The position numbers and the translations under genes were made by a program. The notes under the pieces were generated by a model. That model had not been told where the DNA came from, did not search any database, and saw nothing but the letters and a program-made list of their open reading frames with translations. Source: Hirudinaria manillensis (Eukaryota > Annelida > Clitellata > Hirudinida > Hirudinidae). From it: a stretch of DNA of 64,000 bases. The DNA is taken from assembly GCA_034509925.1 (NCBI GenBank), contig CM067535.1:1348501-1412500 (forward strand), in the 5' to 3' direction. Positions 37,153 to 49,700 of this stretch are shown here, one piece after another (the stretch's first letter is position 1; each line of letters starts with the position of its first letter).

Positions 37153-37194
37153 TGACGTCGTTCGCGTAGGAATTTTTCCAAAAATGTATAAAAG
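37153..37194 (+). promoter_or_regulatory. TATA-box promoter of the putative non-coding host gene
   Basis: A CRE-like TGACGTCG (37153-37160) and TATAAAAG (37187-37194) are 27 bp apart. A start near 37218-37222 would give a short first exon ending at 37261, followed by a strong 5' splice site GTGAGT. Placement and spacing are those of a classic Pol II core promoter. Confidence 0.5.
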
Positions 37195-37217
37195 TAGAGC
37201 TGACTCGGCTTTGTAGT

Positions 37218-40200
37218 CGTGTTACGCCCGGTTTGCTGTCGAGTCTGGTCTTGTTGGAGCGGTGAGTAATTTTATTATATTTGGGCGATATCAGAGAATC
37301 GATGCGATATTATGCGACATATTTAATCGTAATTGAGATTAGTGGCGTTCGAGGAACGCCGAAACGAGTCTTAGAGCCCTAGGTTTTTATTCGATAACGG
37401 TGCGCGTGCGAGCCATAAATTTTTAACTTATGGATTGTTAGGCTGACACGTAGTGGATCATGATTCGGGGAGAAAATTCTTATACACGTCTCTTAGAATC
37501 TCGACTCCCCAAGTCTTTTGGGGTACGATACAATTTTACAAATCGAGGTTAGTTTCGTGGATGTTTCAGATTTTTGAGGGCTTTCAACTAAAGCATCACG
37601 ATGCTGAGGTTAAGCGTAGGCGTCTTTGGGAAATAAGGTGCTTGCCATTTAAAAATTCCTTGTCCTGACAGCCTGGCCTGATGAAGAGGGTTAACAGTTG
37701 GCCTGGAGTCTCTGGGACACTGTTGCCAGAAGTTGTCTCGCAGCTGGTGGTTTAGCCCTGCAACATTTGTCTGAAGCTGATTTCTGGGATTTGGAGGTTT
37801 GGCTTCCATAGGCAAGGACGTGTCGGTCTTACCGCAATCATCTTGCAATGCAGGCCGTCTACGATATTGATTAGGAATGGAATTGCTTCACTGAACCCAG
37901 TATTGGTTAAGGGTCACCCTTATCCCTGGTGGAATATATGGCAGAGGGGGTGTGGAAGCTCCATTGTGCTTGTTCGTGTGTGTTTGGTATTCTTTATCAT
38001 CTCTAGGAAAAGATTTCAATGGAAACAATCTGGAATGGTGCCTAAAAGATTTGTTGGAGTGTGAATGTTGAAGCCTTGTCTGTGCTGATGCTTTGCTACA
38101 TGAAGTCTAAGATGATTTCTTGGTTTATATTGCTTTATCTACCAAGGTTTCTGACTATCTGCATGGTGCCAATTTATGTCCGTGATCAGGATCCAAAGCT
38201 GGTAAACTATTATTATGACATGAAACATATCTGGGGGTGTTTTACAATTACTTCAGGTGGCCTACAATAGTACAATGGGCTTGGACAAGAAAATACCTTC
38301 AAACCATAAATGGAATTACCTCTGCTTAAGATAGGATTGTGTGATTGCCCACTTTGTTTGGAAATTGTCATGATTTTGTTTGTAGCACAATCTGATTGAC
38401 TAATCACAAGAAGTCTCTTGAAAGAATCCGAATTGTCTCACAGGCAGATCATAACTTAGAACTTTTGTTTTGGATGTTAATTGGATATCCTTGTCTAACT
38501 CTATGAAATTAACAGGCTTTCATTATAAAGATCTGCTAGAAGCTTCACCTAATGCAACCTCAGCAAGGATATTGTATCTATTTTTACTTGTTTTGTAAAG
38601 CAATTGCTTTTAGAGGAAACCATATTTGAATTTTTAGACATAGCATGCATAACATCTGGAACCTACACAAAATTAACGTGGTCTACAGGTCTACCACCTA
38701 CTCAAGATTCATTAATCCCAAGCACAATTCATCTGAGAACAGCCCACATATTGAAAATGGCCGTGGATTATAGATATGTTTTGACATTGAATTTGTCCGG
38801 TTTTTACAATTTACATCAAACCTACAGGTGTCAAATTCTCAAGACTTGTCGCTCTCCTTGTCAAGTCTGGTAATGTCAACTTAAAAACTAGCTTTGTTTT
38901 GTGATGCTAGAGTCATCATTAGAAGCCAAAATTGATGTGATTCTTGTGTGGGTGGGTCCCAGTTTTGAATTTGATAAAACTTGATGAAGTCTGCAGGTAC
39001 CAATAGGTGCATCAAGACTGCTGTGTCTTTACAACACACTTTGAATGGATATTCTGCCTGTGGAAATAATGTTGCGTTTCTTATTTTAATGATTTAAATA
39101 TCAGCCAGCTAAATGTTATTGCATTGAATCTTGCTGTGGATGCAATTTTTTTTTCATATTTGGCATGGCCAATTCCAAATTATTAGTTTTAGGGCTTGTG
39201 GGTGACCACACTGCTCAAGATCATTTACCTTTTGACGTGTTTTGCAACATCTTCAAGACAAAGTCCCACTTCTGAGTTTTCTATTTTTGCTAAAGTTTTA
39301 CATAGGAAGCCTGATTTGAAAAGTGAATGAATTTGAATTTGAGCAGATATTTGTGAGAACTGGAAGGTTGCAGTTGCAAATGAAGTTTACAAAGCATGTC
39401 ATCCCTCATTTTTTTACATTCCAAGATGGCTTAGTTTTTATGTTGTTTTGCATCATTGCTGGAGTTCTTGTGTATGGAATTCTGCTTTAGATAATGAATG
39501 AATGAAATGCTTTCGAGTGGACGTTGATATAAGCTATATGAAACTACAGGTACTGGAGTTGCAAAGAAGGACCCTTAATTAGACTTTTGTGATCTGTACT
39601 GAAGCAGCTTAGTTTTCATAAAGTCCTCATCGAAGACTATGCTTTTAGCAACAGTCAAAGTTGGCTTTGAGTGGATTTCAGCAACGACTGCAATGCCTTG
39701 GGTGTCTGGACCCCAACACCTCTCCCATTGACATTTTAGAATGATTCCAAAGCGGCTTAGTTTTGGTATTGTTTTACATCATTGCCAAAGTCATCATTTG
39801 TGAAATTCTCCTTTAGATAAACTAAAGCTTGAATTTGTACCTGAGAGCGGCACATACCAGACCATCATTTGAAGATGCAAGCAATATCCATGGCTCGTTC
39901 CACCGATCATCCCAAAATGGCTTGGTTTTTGCATTGTTTTATGTTGTTGATGTCATTCACCTGTGCAACCCTGCTTTAGATGTTTCGGAGCGAATTTTGA
40001 ATTTGGTTGGATATTTGTGCCTACCTCAAAAATGGATCCGCAAAGCCCACTTCATTTTACGAATATTGCAAAGGCTCAGTTTCAAGTTGTTTTATACTAA
40101 AGTTTTTAAGTGCTGTTCTGCCTTAGATAATGGATTACCTAAAGTTTGAGTTTGAGTTAACATTTACGAGAACCGTGCTAAATCGCAGGTGCAGGCGGTA

Positions 40201-41130
40201 TCCGAGATCAGCTGTTTTCGTCGATCTTTCCAAAGTTTCCATCGTACGAGAGCCACGTGAAATTCTGCTTTAGATGATGGAAGGGTTAAGTTTTGGATTT
40301 TAAGTAGGTCATTATGTAAACTACAAAACCCCAGGTGTCTACAAAGTCCTAAAGAGATCCTGTTCGTCAGTCTTTTGCGACCGTTCTGAATGGCTTAGTT
40401 TTCTTGTTTTTGTATCATTGCTAAAGTCTTTATGTGGAGAATTCTGCTTTGGATAGTTGATAGATCTGAATGTCAAGTGGATGAGTAAACTGCCAGCTAC
40501 AAAATGATGCTCCGATTGGAAATGAAGCCGGCAGTGCTGCGAAGATGCCCCGCCAGCTTTTTGTGATCTTTTCAAAACGGCTTAGTTTTCAAATTGAATA
40601 GTTTAACATAGCTGAAATTCTGCTTTAAATGACTGAATTAAAGTTTAGCCTTGAATGAATGTTGATTCAAGTCATGTAAAACCTCAGGTATCAGCAAAGA
40701 CCAAACGACACATCTGACCCTCGCATTCGTTCCTAAATGGCTTAGTTTTTGTGTTTTTACATTGTTAAAGTTCTCTTATGGAATTCTACTTTAGATGATG
40801 GATTAGATGATTTTGGATGAGTATTGATACAAGCTATGTAAAATCTCAGGTACAAAGTTTCAAAGATGTGACCCTTCAACATTTTGTGATCATCCCAAAA
40901 TGGCTTAGTTTTTCCATTGTTTGATATCTTTGCCAAAGTCTTTGCAAAAGGAGATTGTGCTTTAGATAAATATTAATTAGGGCTTGAATTTGAGTGGATA
41001 CTCACAAGAACAATAATAAACTGCAGGTGCAGACAACACTCAAGATTTGCCAGCTTCACCAATCTTCCAAATTTCTCCTGAAATGGCTTGGTTTTTACTT
41101 TATTATTAAAGTGGTTGCTTTTATGATTAG
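37218..41130 (+). ncRNA. Putative multi-exon non-coding RNA gene built from about 165-bp units
   Basis: The plus strand has no coding frame, yet from about 38.5 kb splice-like signals recur. Acceptors CTGCTTTAG or similar end at 38613, 38773, 38922, 39305, 39490, 39648, 39815, 39979, 40126, 40273, 40794, 40965 and 41130; further acceptor-like sites may lie near 40456 and 40626. Spacing is mostly 147-185 bp. Each acceptor is followed 53-75 nt later by a donor-like CAG|GT (for example ending 38688, 38827, 38996, 39549, 40188, 40334, 40849, 41026). The intron-like segments are only 85-125 nt and share ATGGCTTAGTTTTT about 55-60 nt before the acceptor, then an AAAGT...CTTTAG pair. Unit members are clearly related but diverged, and every exon-like block has stops in all frames. 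Small exons with tiny, structured introns resemble snoRNA host genes, but I could not identify convincing C/D or H/ACA boxes. The first exon would be 37218-37261. Transcription and splicing are inference. Confidence 0.4.
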
Positions 41131-43777
41131 GGATAATTTTTAGATTTGGTGAAACATGGGAAATTGCAACACGCCACTTTTGTGCGGGTGCCGGAATTTT
41201 AGAGTAGCTCCCGAGCTCTGGATTTTAAGCCGTGAACTCATGTAAGTTGTTTCCAGTGGATATTTGGGTGTCTGCCTTAAGACTTGTTTTCTAGGTGCGA
41301 GTTAGACCTCGATGCCGAGACAAGACCGCCTAGATCCCGCCGAGCGGGCGGATTCCCCTAATGAGGCAAAGCATATATTACAGCATTGGCAGCTATCAAC
41401 TTGACAGTCTTAAGCCCAAATCAACCACAAAGTTTATTTGAACCCTTTCTTTAAAATTCCATGGATTTTGGGGTGTCTCCTAACAGAATTCAGTGCAGAT
41501 TGCATCACGGTTCATCGTCTGCAGAAGTGGGAGTGGAGAAGTGACCTGCTTGCACGGTTTACTGATTTGAATTAGGGATGTTATGCCATGATTGCCATTT
41601 GTTCTAGAACGTGTTGACATGTGGAGTATTTTCTTGAACGACTGGAAGTTGGGAGTGCTGGGCTTTGTCTGACTTCTCTGGTCCTCCTGGTCTCAATGTG
41701 TGGGAAGTCTTATAAAATTGGTGATATGCCTGGAGTTTTTATGCTATCATTTTCCATAGGTAAATATGTTGGATTTGTCTGACTGGTGTTAGGTTTGTGA
41801 TGACTTGTTTATAATGGCTGTAAGTTGTATTTTTTCTTTAATTTTATGGGCATTGGTAGGGGAGCCCCAAAGATTGAGGTGAAAATAGTACCAGGGTTGG
41901 TGGTATGTTGCAATGTTATTAAACATGGCACCACATTTGATTTATTATGGTTTTAGCTATTGACTAAGTTGTGTTCCAAGGGTGTTAGGTTTTATCTGAA
42001 GTTAGGAGTCTGAACTTGATCACACAAAACTGAACATTCACCTTGAGGAGCGTTGCCGAGGTCGCAAGATCACGTCTAGTTCGTCACGGTTCGTTCGTCT
42101 GACTGTTCGTGGGTTCTTCAGAAATGTTACATATTTTGTCAGTAATGTCGTGAAAAACAGGTTTGATAATCATTAAGTGAGTTGTGCATGTGGTGATTGT
42201 GTTACATGCCATGACTGAATATGTTATTAATAACGTTTGTTGCAGGTTAGATGTTAAAGGGTAATCAGGATTCTTGGTGTGAGTGTTGAGCGGGTGGTTT
42301 GTGTGCTGTTTTTTATTTTTTAGGTTCTTCGAATAGTACTCGTTCATTACGGCTGGCGTCTACCTGGTCACTTTGAGCTTTGAAGTTGACTGCCAATAAT
42401 TTGCAAGCGCATGGAAACAGTTCCTTTTGTGAAAGCTCAGGGATGGCTGTTTTCTAGCCTTCAATTCTTCGCTTTCTCCTCTTTCTTCAGGGGTCAGATC
42501 AGCAAGAAGATCAATTCTTTCATAGACAGACCCACGCAGCTCACATTAATTTCTACAGTTCATCGTCATTCCTTTTGCCATCATTAGAAGATAGAAGATT
42601 GATTCCAACTTTAGAAATTTTTAAAACCCTGCTCACATTTTTGTAAACCAGACTTTATTATGGCAGGCAATAAGTAATCATTATTGTTGCAGTAAAATGC
42701 CTTGGCTTTTTATGGTTTTTTTTTTTACTGGTTATCTAGATGAGTAATATGTGAGACAAGTGATTATTTAGTTATTGATCTTATCATTTTGTAAGGAATG
42801 AATGGTTTAGTTTTTCCTGGCACTTGGCACCATAACAACATTAGGGATCATTCAAGCAGCTGACTTAAATAGTCTTGTTTTTACGGATGTGTTTAGAGAC
42901 GAACCTTATGTTCTTTCATTGTGTTGCCAGCTTAAGCTGTGTAGCGTTTACTGTGTTTTGTTTGGAGACAGCCCACCATCGTTTGATGTTTAAAGTGCCT
43001 GTCTGGCACATTTTATGTCGAATGATGCCATGAGCAAAATTTCAATAAAATTGATAAAGCTGTGGGAATGTTGTGTGGTTGTTTATGCTTGTGGTTCGGT
43101 CAAGGGCATTTGGCAGGAGGAAACATGAGATAAGCCCCCGCTTTGCTATGGTTTTTAAGGTCTTAAACCTTGAAATTGTGGGTGACGTGTTTTGATGGGA
43201 TTTGATGTAAACTTGAAGCGAGTAGGTTTAGTCTGGTTCCTCTAATTTGGATTGGATTGTTTGCCTGTTGTGGTCTGTGATAAAGATGTTGTAAGGTAAG
43301 CTGGTTACTGCTTTGCCCTAATTGTTTTGTGGTTTAGAGGTTGGGATGCTAAGGGTTTTGCTAAGTTTGTTTTTCGAGATTCTTTTCTTTGTAATGCAGG
43401 GCTAACTGATCCTAGTTTGCATGGCTGAGTCGCATAGGTTTCATTTATCTGCTCGAAATATCGCTTTTTTTATCCTGGGGTATTGCGGTTGATAAGTAAT
43501 ACTTGCATTGGTTGCACTGTGCTGACTCCTGCAACAACTTGCAATAGCATGCTTGTTTTGAATGATGCAGGTCCTGATGGTAGAACAAGGTTTGTTGTGA
43601 CTTTGTTTTGATTTGTTTTTTTTTTAGGGACTGTCATCTGTTGGGTGATGTTTATGCTTGAAAGTATGGCATCAAGGTTCTAGGGCATTTTGACTAGTTT
43701 ATTTTTTGTTAAATTAGGAGTGATTTCTCAGATGTAAGTTATTTCAAGTTCTTCAAGGTCTGCTTCCCTGCTCTGAC
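41131..43777. other. Region between the array and the LYST 3' end
   Basis: T/G-rich on the plus strand with scattered TTTTAG/GCAG acceptor-like sites (for example before 41296, 42246 and 43571), so the non-coding transcript may continue. A GC-rich hairpin (CCCGC CGA GCGGG) lies at 41336-41348. The LYST 3' UTR on the minus strand must also lie in the right part. No coding exon was found. Confidence 0.4.
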
Positions 43778-46700
43778 TCAACAAAAAAAGGCTGTTGTCT
43801 TCTGTGCTGCCAATGAGCTGCTGGTCTCCCATGCAATATGACAATCTGAATAATTATTAGCAATTATTAGTGACGAGTGTTGTTTGCTAACGACAAGTAA
43901 TTTCGGGGTAGGATTGTCAAAATGATTTGATTTAGAGGTTGCGGTTGACTCACGATAATATGTTTGGACGGGTGAGAACTGCATTTCCAAAAGGCATGAT
44001 CTCCATCAGAGGGGTGAGGTCCCAAGAACTATAAAATCTTGAATTCAAGTAGTTTTGGTTGAACTTCTTACATGTTGGGATTTACAATATTTTTGTGTCA
44101 TCTTAATCTTGCATTATGACTAGGATCTATTGAAATGACTTCTCAGGCTTTCTCCAAATTTGTGTTCATTGCTTCTTTATGTGTTAGCAGCATGTTTAAA
44201 TAAGTGGTGATACATTCCCTATTTGGTGATGATATGGATAAATGACGCCCCGTCAAGGACTGTCAGTGCAGTTTTAAAATTGCTAGCTATACCAGATTTG
44301 TTATTGCGGCTTTATTGTTATTGTGTTGCCTCTAATGTTCCAGCTAGGTTGTAGGTGCCTAATACATTGTGCTTTAATGCATGCACTTTTTAAAAGCTGG
44401 AGCGTATTGCATATTGCCTTATCACTATAAAAACTTTGAGTTGCACAAAGCTGGGAAATTATCTTATGAGTTGAATATTTTTTTAAAATCACATTCAAAA
44501 AGCTGCTGCAAGTGTTGTAATGTGGAAATTGACTGCAAAGTTATCAGATTAAATTGGATTTTAGAGAATCTGAAGATTGTCTAACCTGATGCTGCCACTT
44601 TCCATGCCAGCAGCTATAACATTTATGTTTCTTCCTTCCATTCTTGATGAAAATATTAAGCATTTTACTTTGTCCTCTTTAACTTTTGTTGTGGATATCT
44701 TTTTGCCATTAATGTTATGTAACATCAGGATGCTACTTGGGGTACCAAAGCCTGTATTCCATATGTGTGTGTGTAGTCATTGCATATACTTTACAGTTTC
44801 AACTATTCAATTTCATTCTCAGTAAAAATGCCATGTTGATGATGATGATGATGATGACATTATAGTATTACGTGGACATTGAATTCCAATTTTTAATGAA
44901 GTTGATCAATGGCCTGACTTAACCTTGGTAGCTAGCAGATGCCAAATCTCCAAAAGTTGGGCTTGTTCCAAGAGCATTGATACTGTTGATATGATCCTTA
45001 ATACATCTAATGAAATTCAGACTGGCAGGGGAGTGATTAAATTTAATTAAATTACAATAGAAATAAACTTGGATGTCTAAAGTTATGTAGTTAAATTATT
45101 TAGATTGCTCGATACCTGTTGAGGTCCCATATGTGGATAATGCCATCAGCCGATGAGCTGAACAATAGTCTAAATGGTGTGCATGCCTTGATGTCCGTGA
45201 TGTCTTTTTTGTGTCCGTAGAGGAATGTGGGGCTTTCGATTGTTGCCTGGAAGATCTATTAAATTATTAAAGCTTTTAATTTAGTCGCCTTCAAGTTACT
45301 GAACTCCATTGTACTTTTTTTTCCTGTACGTTGTTTTGATTATGTTTTACAATAAATAGTCTGACTTTTATATTTTGTGATGTGTAAGACCCATTTTTTG
45401 CTAAGTCTATTATTGAAGTCCATTGGGTGATAATTGATTAGCATTTATTATTTCGTCTCATTAGAAAACTTATAAAAGGTCTGAACCTCATCCTTGGATC
45501 ACTAATAACTACTGAAGAATGAACAGAACCTACATTTGTGGTATTGTTTAGCTGGTATACGACTATCATTCCAGATTCTGTTCCAAATATCAAAATGCCT
45601 TCATCAAAAATTGATTCGCATTTGGTGACCTGCACAAATTGTCAAAAACGTTACGTTTTATGTATTTGATTGCTCGGCATTTCAAAATGAAGCTTTTTTT
45701 TAATTGGTCTCAATAATTAATTTAGATGGCTATTTCAACCAATTCTTTATCTTAGTGACTCAGGTGTGTTGCCTTGTGCTGAGCAAGATTCCAGTGAAGG
45801 TATCTTGTTTTTCTTTCATTATTCTTCAGTTTAATTCTTCCATCTGGCCTATTCCAGTGCGCTGCTGTCCACATTGAATCTTGGTTGAATGATTTGGAAA
45901 ATAAGTCACGTAAAATATATGCACAAATTGCCAATTAATGTTTTTTTTATAAATCTAAATTACACCTCTGTTAAATGCTTTATAGCATATGCTAAATGTC
46001 AATAAAGCAACAAAATAAATAGCACATCAATGTTGTGGGGTAGCTTTTGATATTCAATTTTTGCATAAATTTAATGTTTTTAACCCTATTTTTTAATGTC
46101 TGAATTTTTTGTATTAGTACCTCGCTCCTTGACCACAGTTTTGTCGTGAGAAAGTGCAAATAGTCTTGTATGCAGGACTAGCATGAATTTGATTGTCGGT
46201 TGGGTCTGCTTTGCATTCCAAACTAAGAATGGCAAATCACTTTCTGGTGATCCAACGTACTTTCCCCACCTGAGACCGTGTATTTCTGAGTTGCGAGGAG
46301 GCTGTAATGATAATAATGTGATGCATTATCACTTTTTTGATTAAATGAAGACATTCATGATTCAATGAGCTCGGGAAAAACTCGGGACTTACTCTGCCAA
46401 ATGATTTGCGTGGAGGATTGATGAATGAAGGAAGTGGATGTTGCAAAGTGAACAACTGTTTAGGCACTTGACCACAGTTCTTCGTATGAGATAGGAGAGC
46501 CCTCATTTCAAGATCGTTGTCATTAATATCATGTTCACCGTATGCCTGTCGAAAAATTCTGTTAAAATCTATGTTATTATTCAATTTAGTTGAGTGTCTG
46601 AATTTGTTCTATTTGTAATGTTAAAGATTGCTATATGTGGTTTTTATTACATTGTGATGCTCACATTACTATTATAATTCATTACTTTATCAATAAGCAT

Positions 46701-49700
46701 TAGATATTAATTTTTAATTTGTTTCTATGATTTTGCAAAACTTGCATTTACGTTTTTATGGTATACGTTAAGTGATGACTGAGCAGCTTTCCCTCTTTGT
46801 TTGAATCCAAACACCAAATCAATCCAAGAGGGAAGGTTCATCGAAACATAGTCTGATTCGAGTGCCTGTCTGTGAGCCAGGATGAAATTCCTTGCCTTTC
46901 CGTAGCTCCAAGGAGGGAGGACCACGTCGTTAATGTGGTTTCCCTTTTGGTTCCTTCCAAAATTGAACCCTTTCAAGTAGGAAATACATTAATTGTAAAA
47001 TGGAAAAGTTATAAAAACAAAAAAAATAAAGAGTTATTTATTTAAGTCTTGACAACATTAAAATTTATTTAGAATTTCAAATTTACCTTCATTGTTTTCC
47101 AGTATCTCCGGCAGATAGAAAAATTCCGGTGTCAATTCTTTGGCGTCGTTGTTAATACCGCTCGTTAGGATGTTGTAAGCGTCTCTGATAGAACTAAACA
47201 TCCTGTCTGCATAATCAAATTGACCCCCTGCCAGAATACGTTTGTAAATATCTGTGACTTCTTTCTTGTAAGCAATGAACTTGGGTTGTGTGCATGCCCA
47301 TGTGTGTGTATTTGGTTGAACATGTGCATGAGATTGCTGTTTTGCTTTGCATGTTGGATTTAAAGGCATAACTTTATTAACCTTGGAATTCAACAAAAAG
47401 TTGGGTGAAAGGTGGCAATCTGAGATTATAGTAGAGGACAACCACTGCATTCATTGGAAAGTTGTGGCAGTGGTAAGCTGGCTGTGCCAGGTCATCACAT
47501 GGTATCGTTTCTTGCTTTAATTGCTGATGATTGCAAAGTCAAGTTATTATTGAATTGGAAATATGGTTGACCTGTGCCCTGAACTAACTGCAAACATTTC
47601 GACCTTGTTCTTCTCTTGATTTGGAGTTTGGGCAAAAATGTTCCTTTTAAAATTCCTGTTAAGTGAAATACTTCATGACAATGTCTTAAGAATGTCCTCA
47701 ATCTGTCTCAATCATCAATTGATGATTAGAATAATACATTATGATTTGTTTTTTTTTGTGTACCTGTATATTGATGGATCATTGAGATCGATATGCTTGG
47801 AATTGTAATCGGAGAAAACATATGGGAAGATAGGATACTGGGTGATGTCGTCGAGCGATCTGCCAGCCAAAGCATTGAGTTTCATGAGGTATTCGAAGTT
47901 TGTTATTTTACCCTTTGTCCACTTTTTGACCAAAGATTGAACGTCTGCTTCGAAGACTAGGTTTGGTGGCTGTTTCTTAATTATTAGGGAGTGCATGTCA
48001 TCTCGATCCTGAGAAATTCAAGACAAGTGCTCGATTTCATTTCTATTTCAAGCTTTGAGTCAATTTTGCTGGAGTTTCTGTTAATAGTAGCTTCTCACCT
48101 TCAGAGTTTGAAATGAAAAGAGGTATGATTGACCTGTCCTCAGGCTTATTTGTAAACAATTATCTCTTAGTAGATATCTGTGCTTGAGCAATGAGGATGT
48201 ATCTTGGATGTTTAGGGTGATTGTGTGGTTTTTGTTGTTGGCATCTTCAAACTTCAAAGTGAATAACTTAGTTCATCAGTTTAGAGTTATCAATTTTGCA
48301 TTATATTACACATCACTTTGTGTTCAATTAAAGACATGCTTTAGTAATCATAATAATAATAACAATAGTAATTTTTCAATGGATGAACAGCAAAAGTTGG
48401 AATTACAATTCAGTTACACACATGTATTGTTTTCTGCTCTTGTAATAATAATAATAATGATAATAATAATAATAATAGTAGTAATAATAATGTTTGAATT
48501 GTTGAATGGCAAGTTTTATGGATGCTGCCATCGTATGAAAAATTACTTGAGCTCGACACATACTTACAGTTATACTTAATATAATTTACAAACAATCAAG
48601 CAAAATGTGTATCACCTGCTCGTTTTCTTCGTTGGCATCAGTTTTGTCACCAGTGATGAAGTAAAGAATGTTGTCCACGATGAACAGATTCCCATGTGAT
48701 GTTGATGAAATTGCAATGTTGCTGCATGTTGTTGTGTACCTGGCATGTTTATTAGAAATTTCATTTGGTTTGGTCTGCTAAAAAGTTCAGTGATATTGTC
48801 TTTCAATATTATTGGTGTCCCAATGCACGTGCAATTTGGAATGAATAGGTTTCTCTAATCATAAATTAAATAAAGAAATCTCCATCCTAATAGTTGAAAC
48901 TCACTCGATATCTTGAATATGATGAAGTTTGAATGCTAAGGATGAAAGTGTTCCGTTGATTGTTGCATCAGAAAAAAGAAATTGAAGAGGCTCATTTTTA
49001 GAACATCCAAATCCTTCAAAATGAAGATTTTTCTATATTACCTAGTGGATTAATTTTATGGATACTGCCATCCGATTAACAGTTGCTTTAGGAGTCATAT
49101 TTATTTTTGGAATTACTTGATTTGTCTTGATGTGTGGAAGTAAAGAAAACTTTTGGCAAATCAATGTGACATCTCTCGGTCCTCATTCTCACTCCAATCG
49201 GTCCTTCAGTCCCATCAAGCATCCAGGACTGCTTGTTCAAATCACTCCTGTGCCATATGGCTCTGGAAAAACAATCTATCTATTATTCATGTTTGGAACT
49301 GATTCAGTGTTGTTTAAGAATGAAATCTGGATCGAATCGTTATTAGGACAGTCGGAAATCTGCAAGCATGATTCTTTTGAACAGAAAAATCATGGAAAGC
49401 CATGATACGATGTAATTTGACATTGATTTGATTAAATTTCATTCTGAAATGAATTTATTTAATTGGAATCTTGGTGAAATAGGAACCTTTCGTGTGCGAC
49501 CGAGTCGATTAGTTTCTTCCAATTTGTTGACGTCGACACCTGCTTGAGGCCTGCTTTTTGGAGATAAATCTGGAATTTTTGATTTGAGTTCCTTTGATGG
49601 TTGACTATGTCCTGAGTGTTTTTCTGAGATGCTGTGCACACTTTCTTTGAGAGGTCGTTCAGATGGTTGTTGCATCTGGAATATTTTGAAATTTTAATAA

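Noticed and set aside
38604..38873. 89-residue plus-strand frame in the array region
   Set aside because: It spans predicted acceptor and donor sites of the repeated units and has no counterpart in the other units.
37218..41130. CRISPR-like array
   Set aside because: Units are diverged, about 165 bp long and lie in an animal genome among intron-bearing genes; no short identical repeats with unique spacers.
38500..41130. Confident C/D-box snoRNA calls in the introns
   Set aside because: ATGATGG resembles box C in a few units, but no CTGA box D with a terminal stem could be placed consistently.
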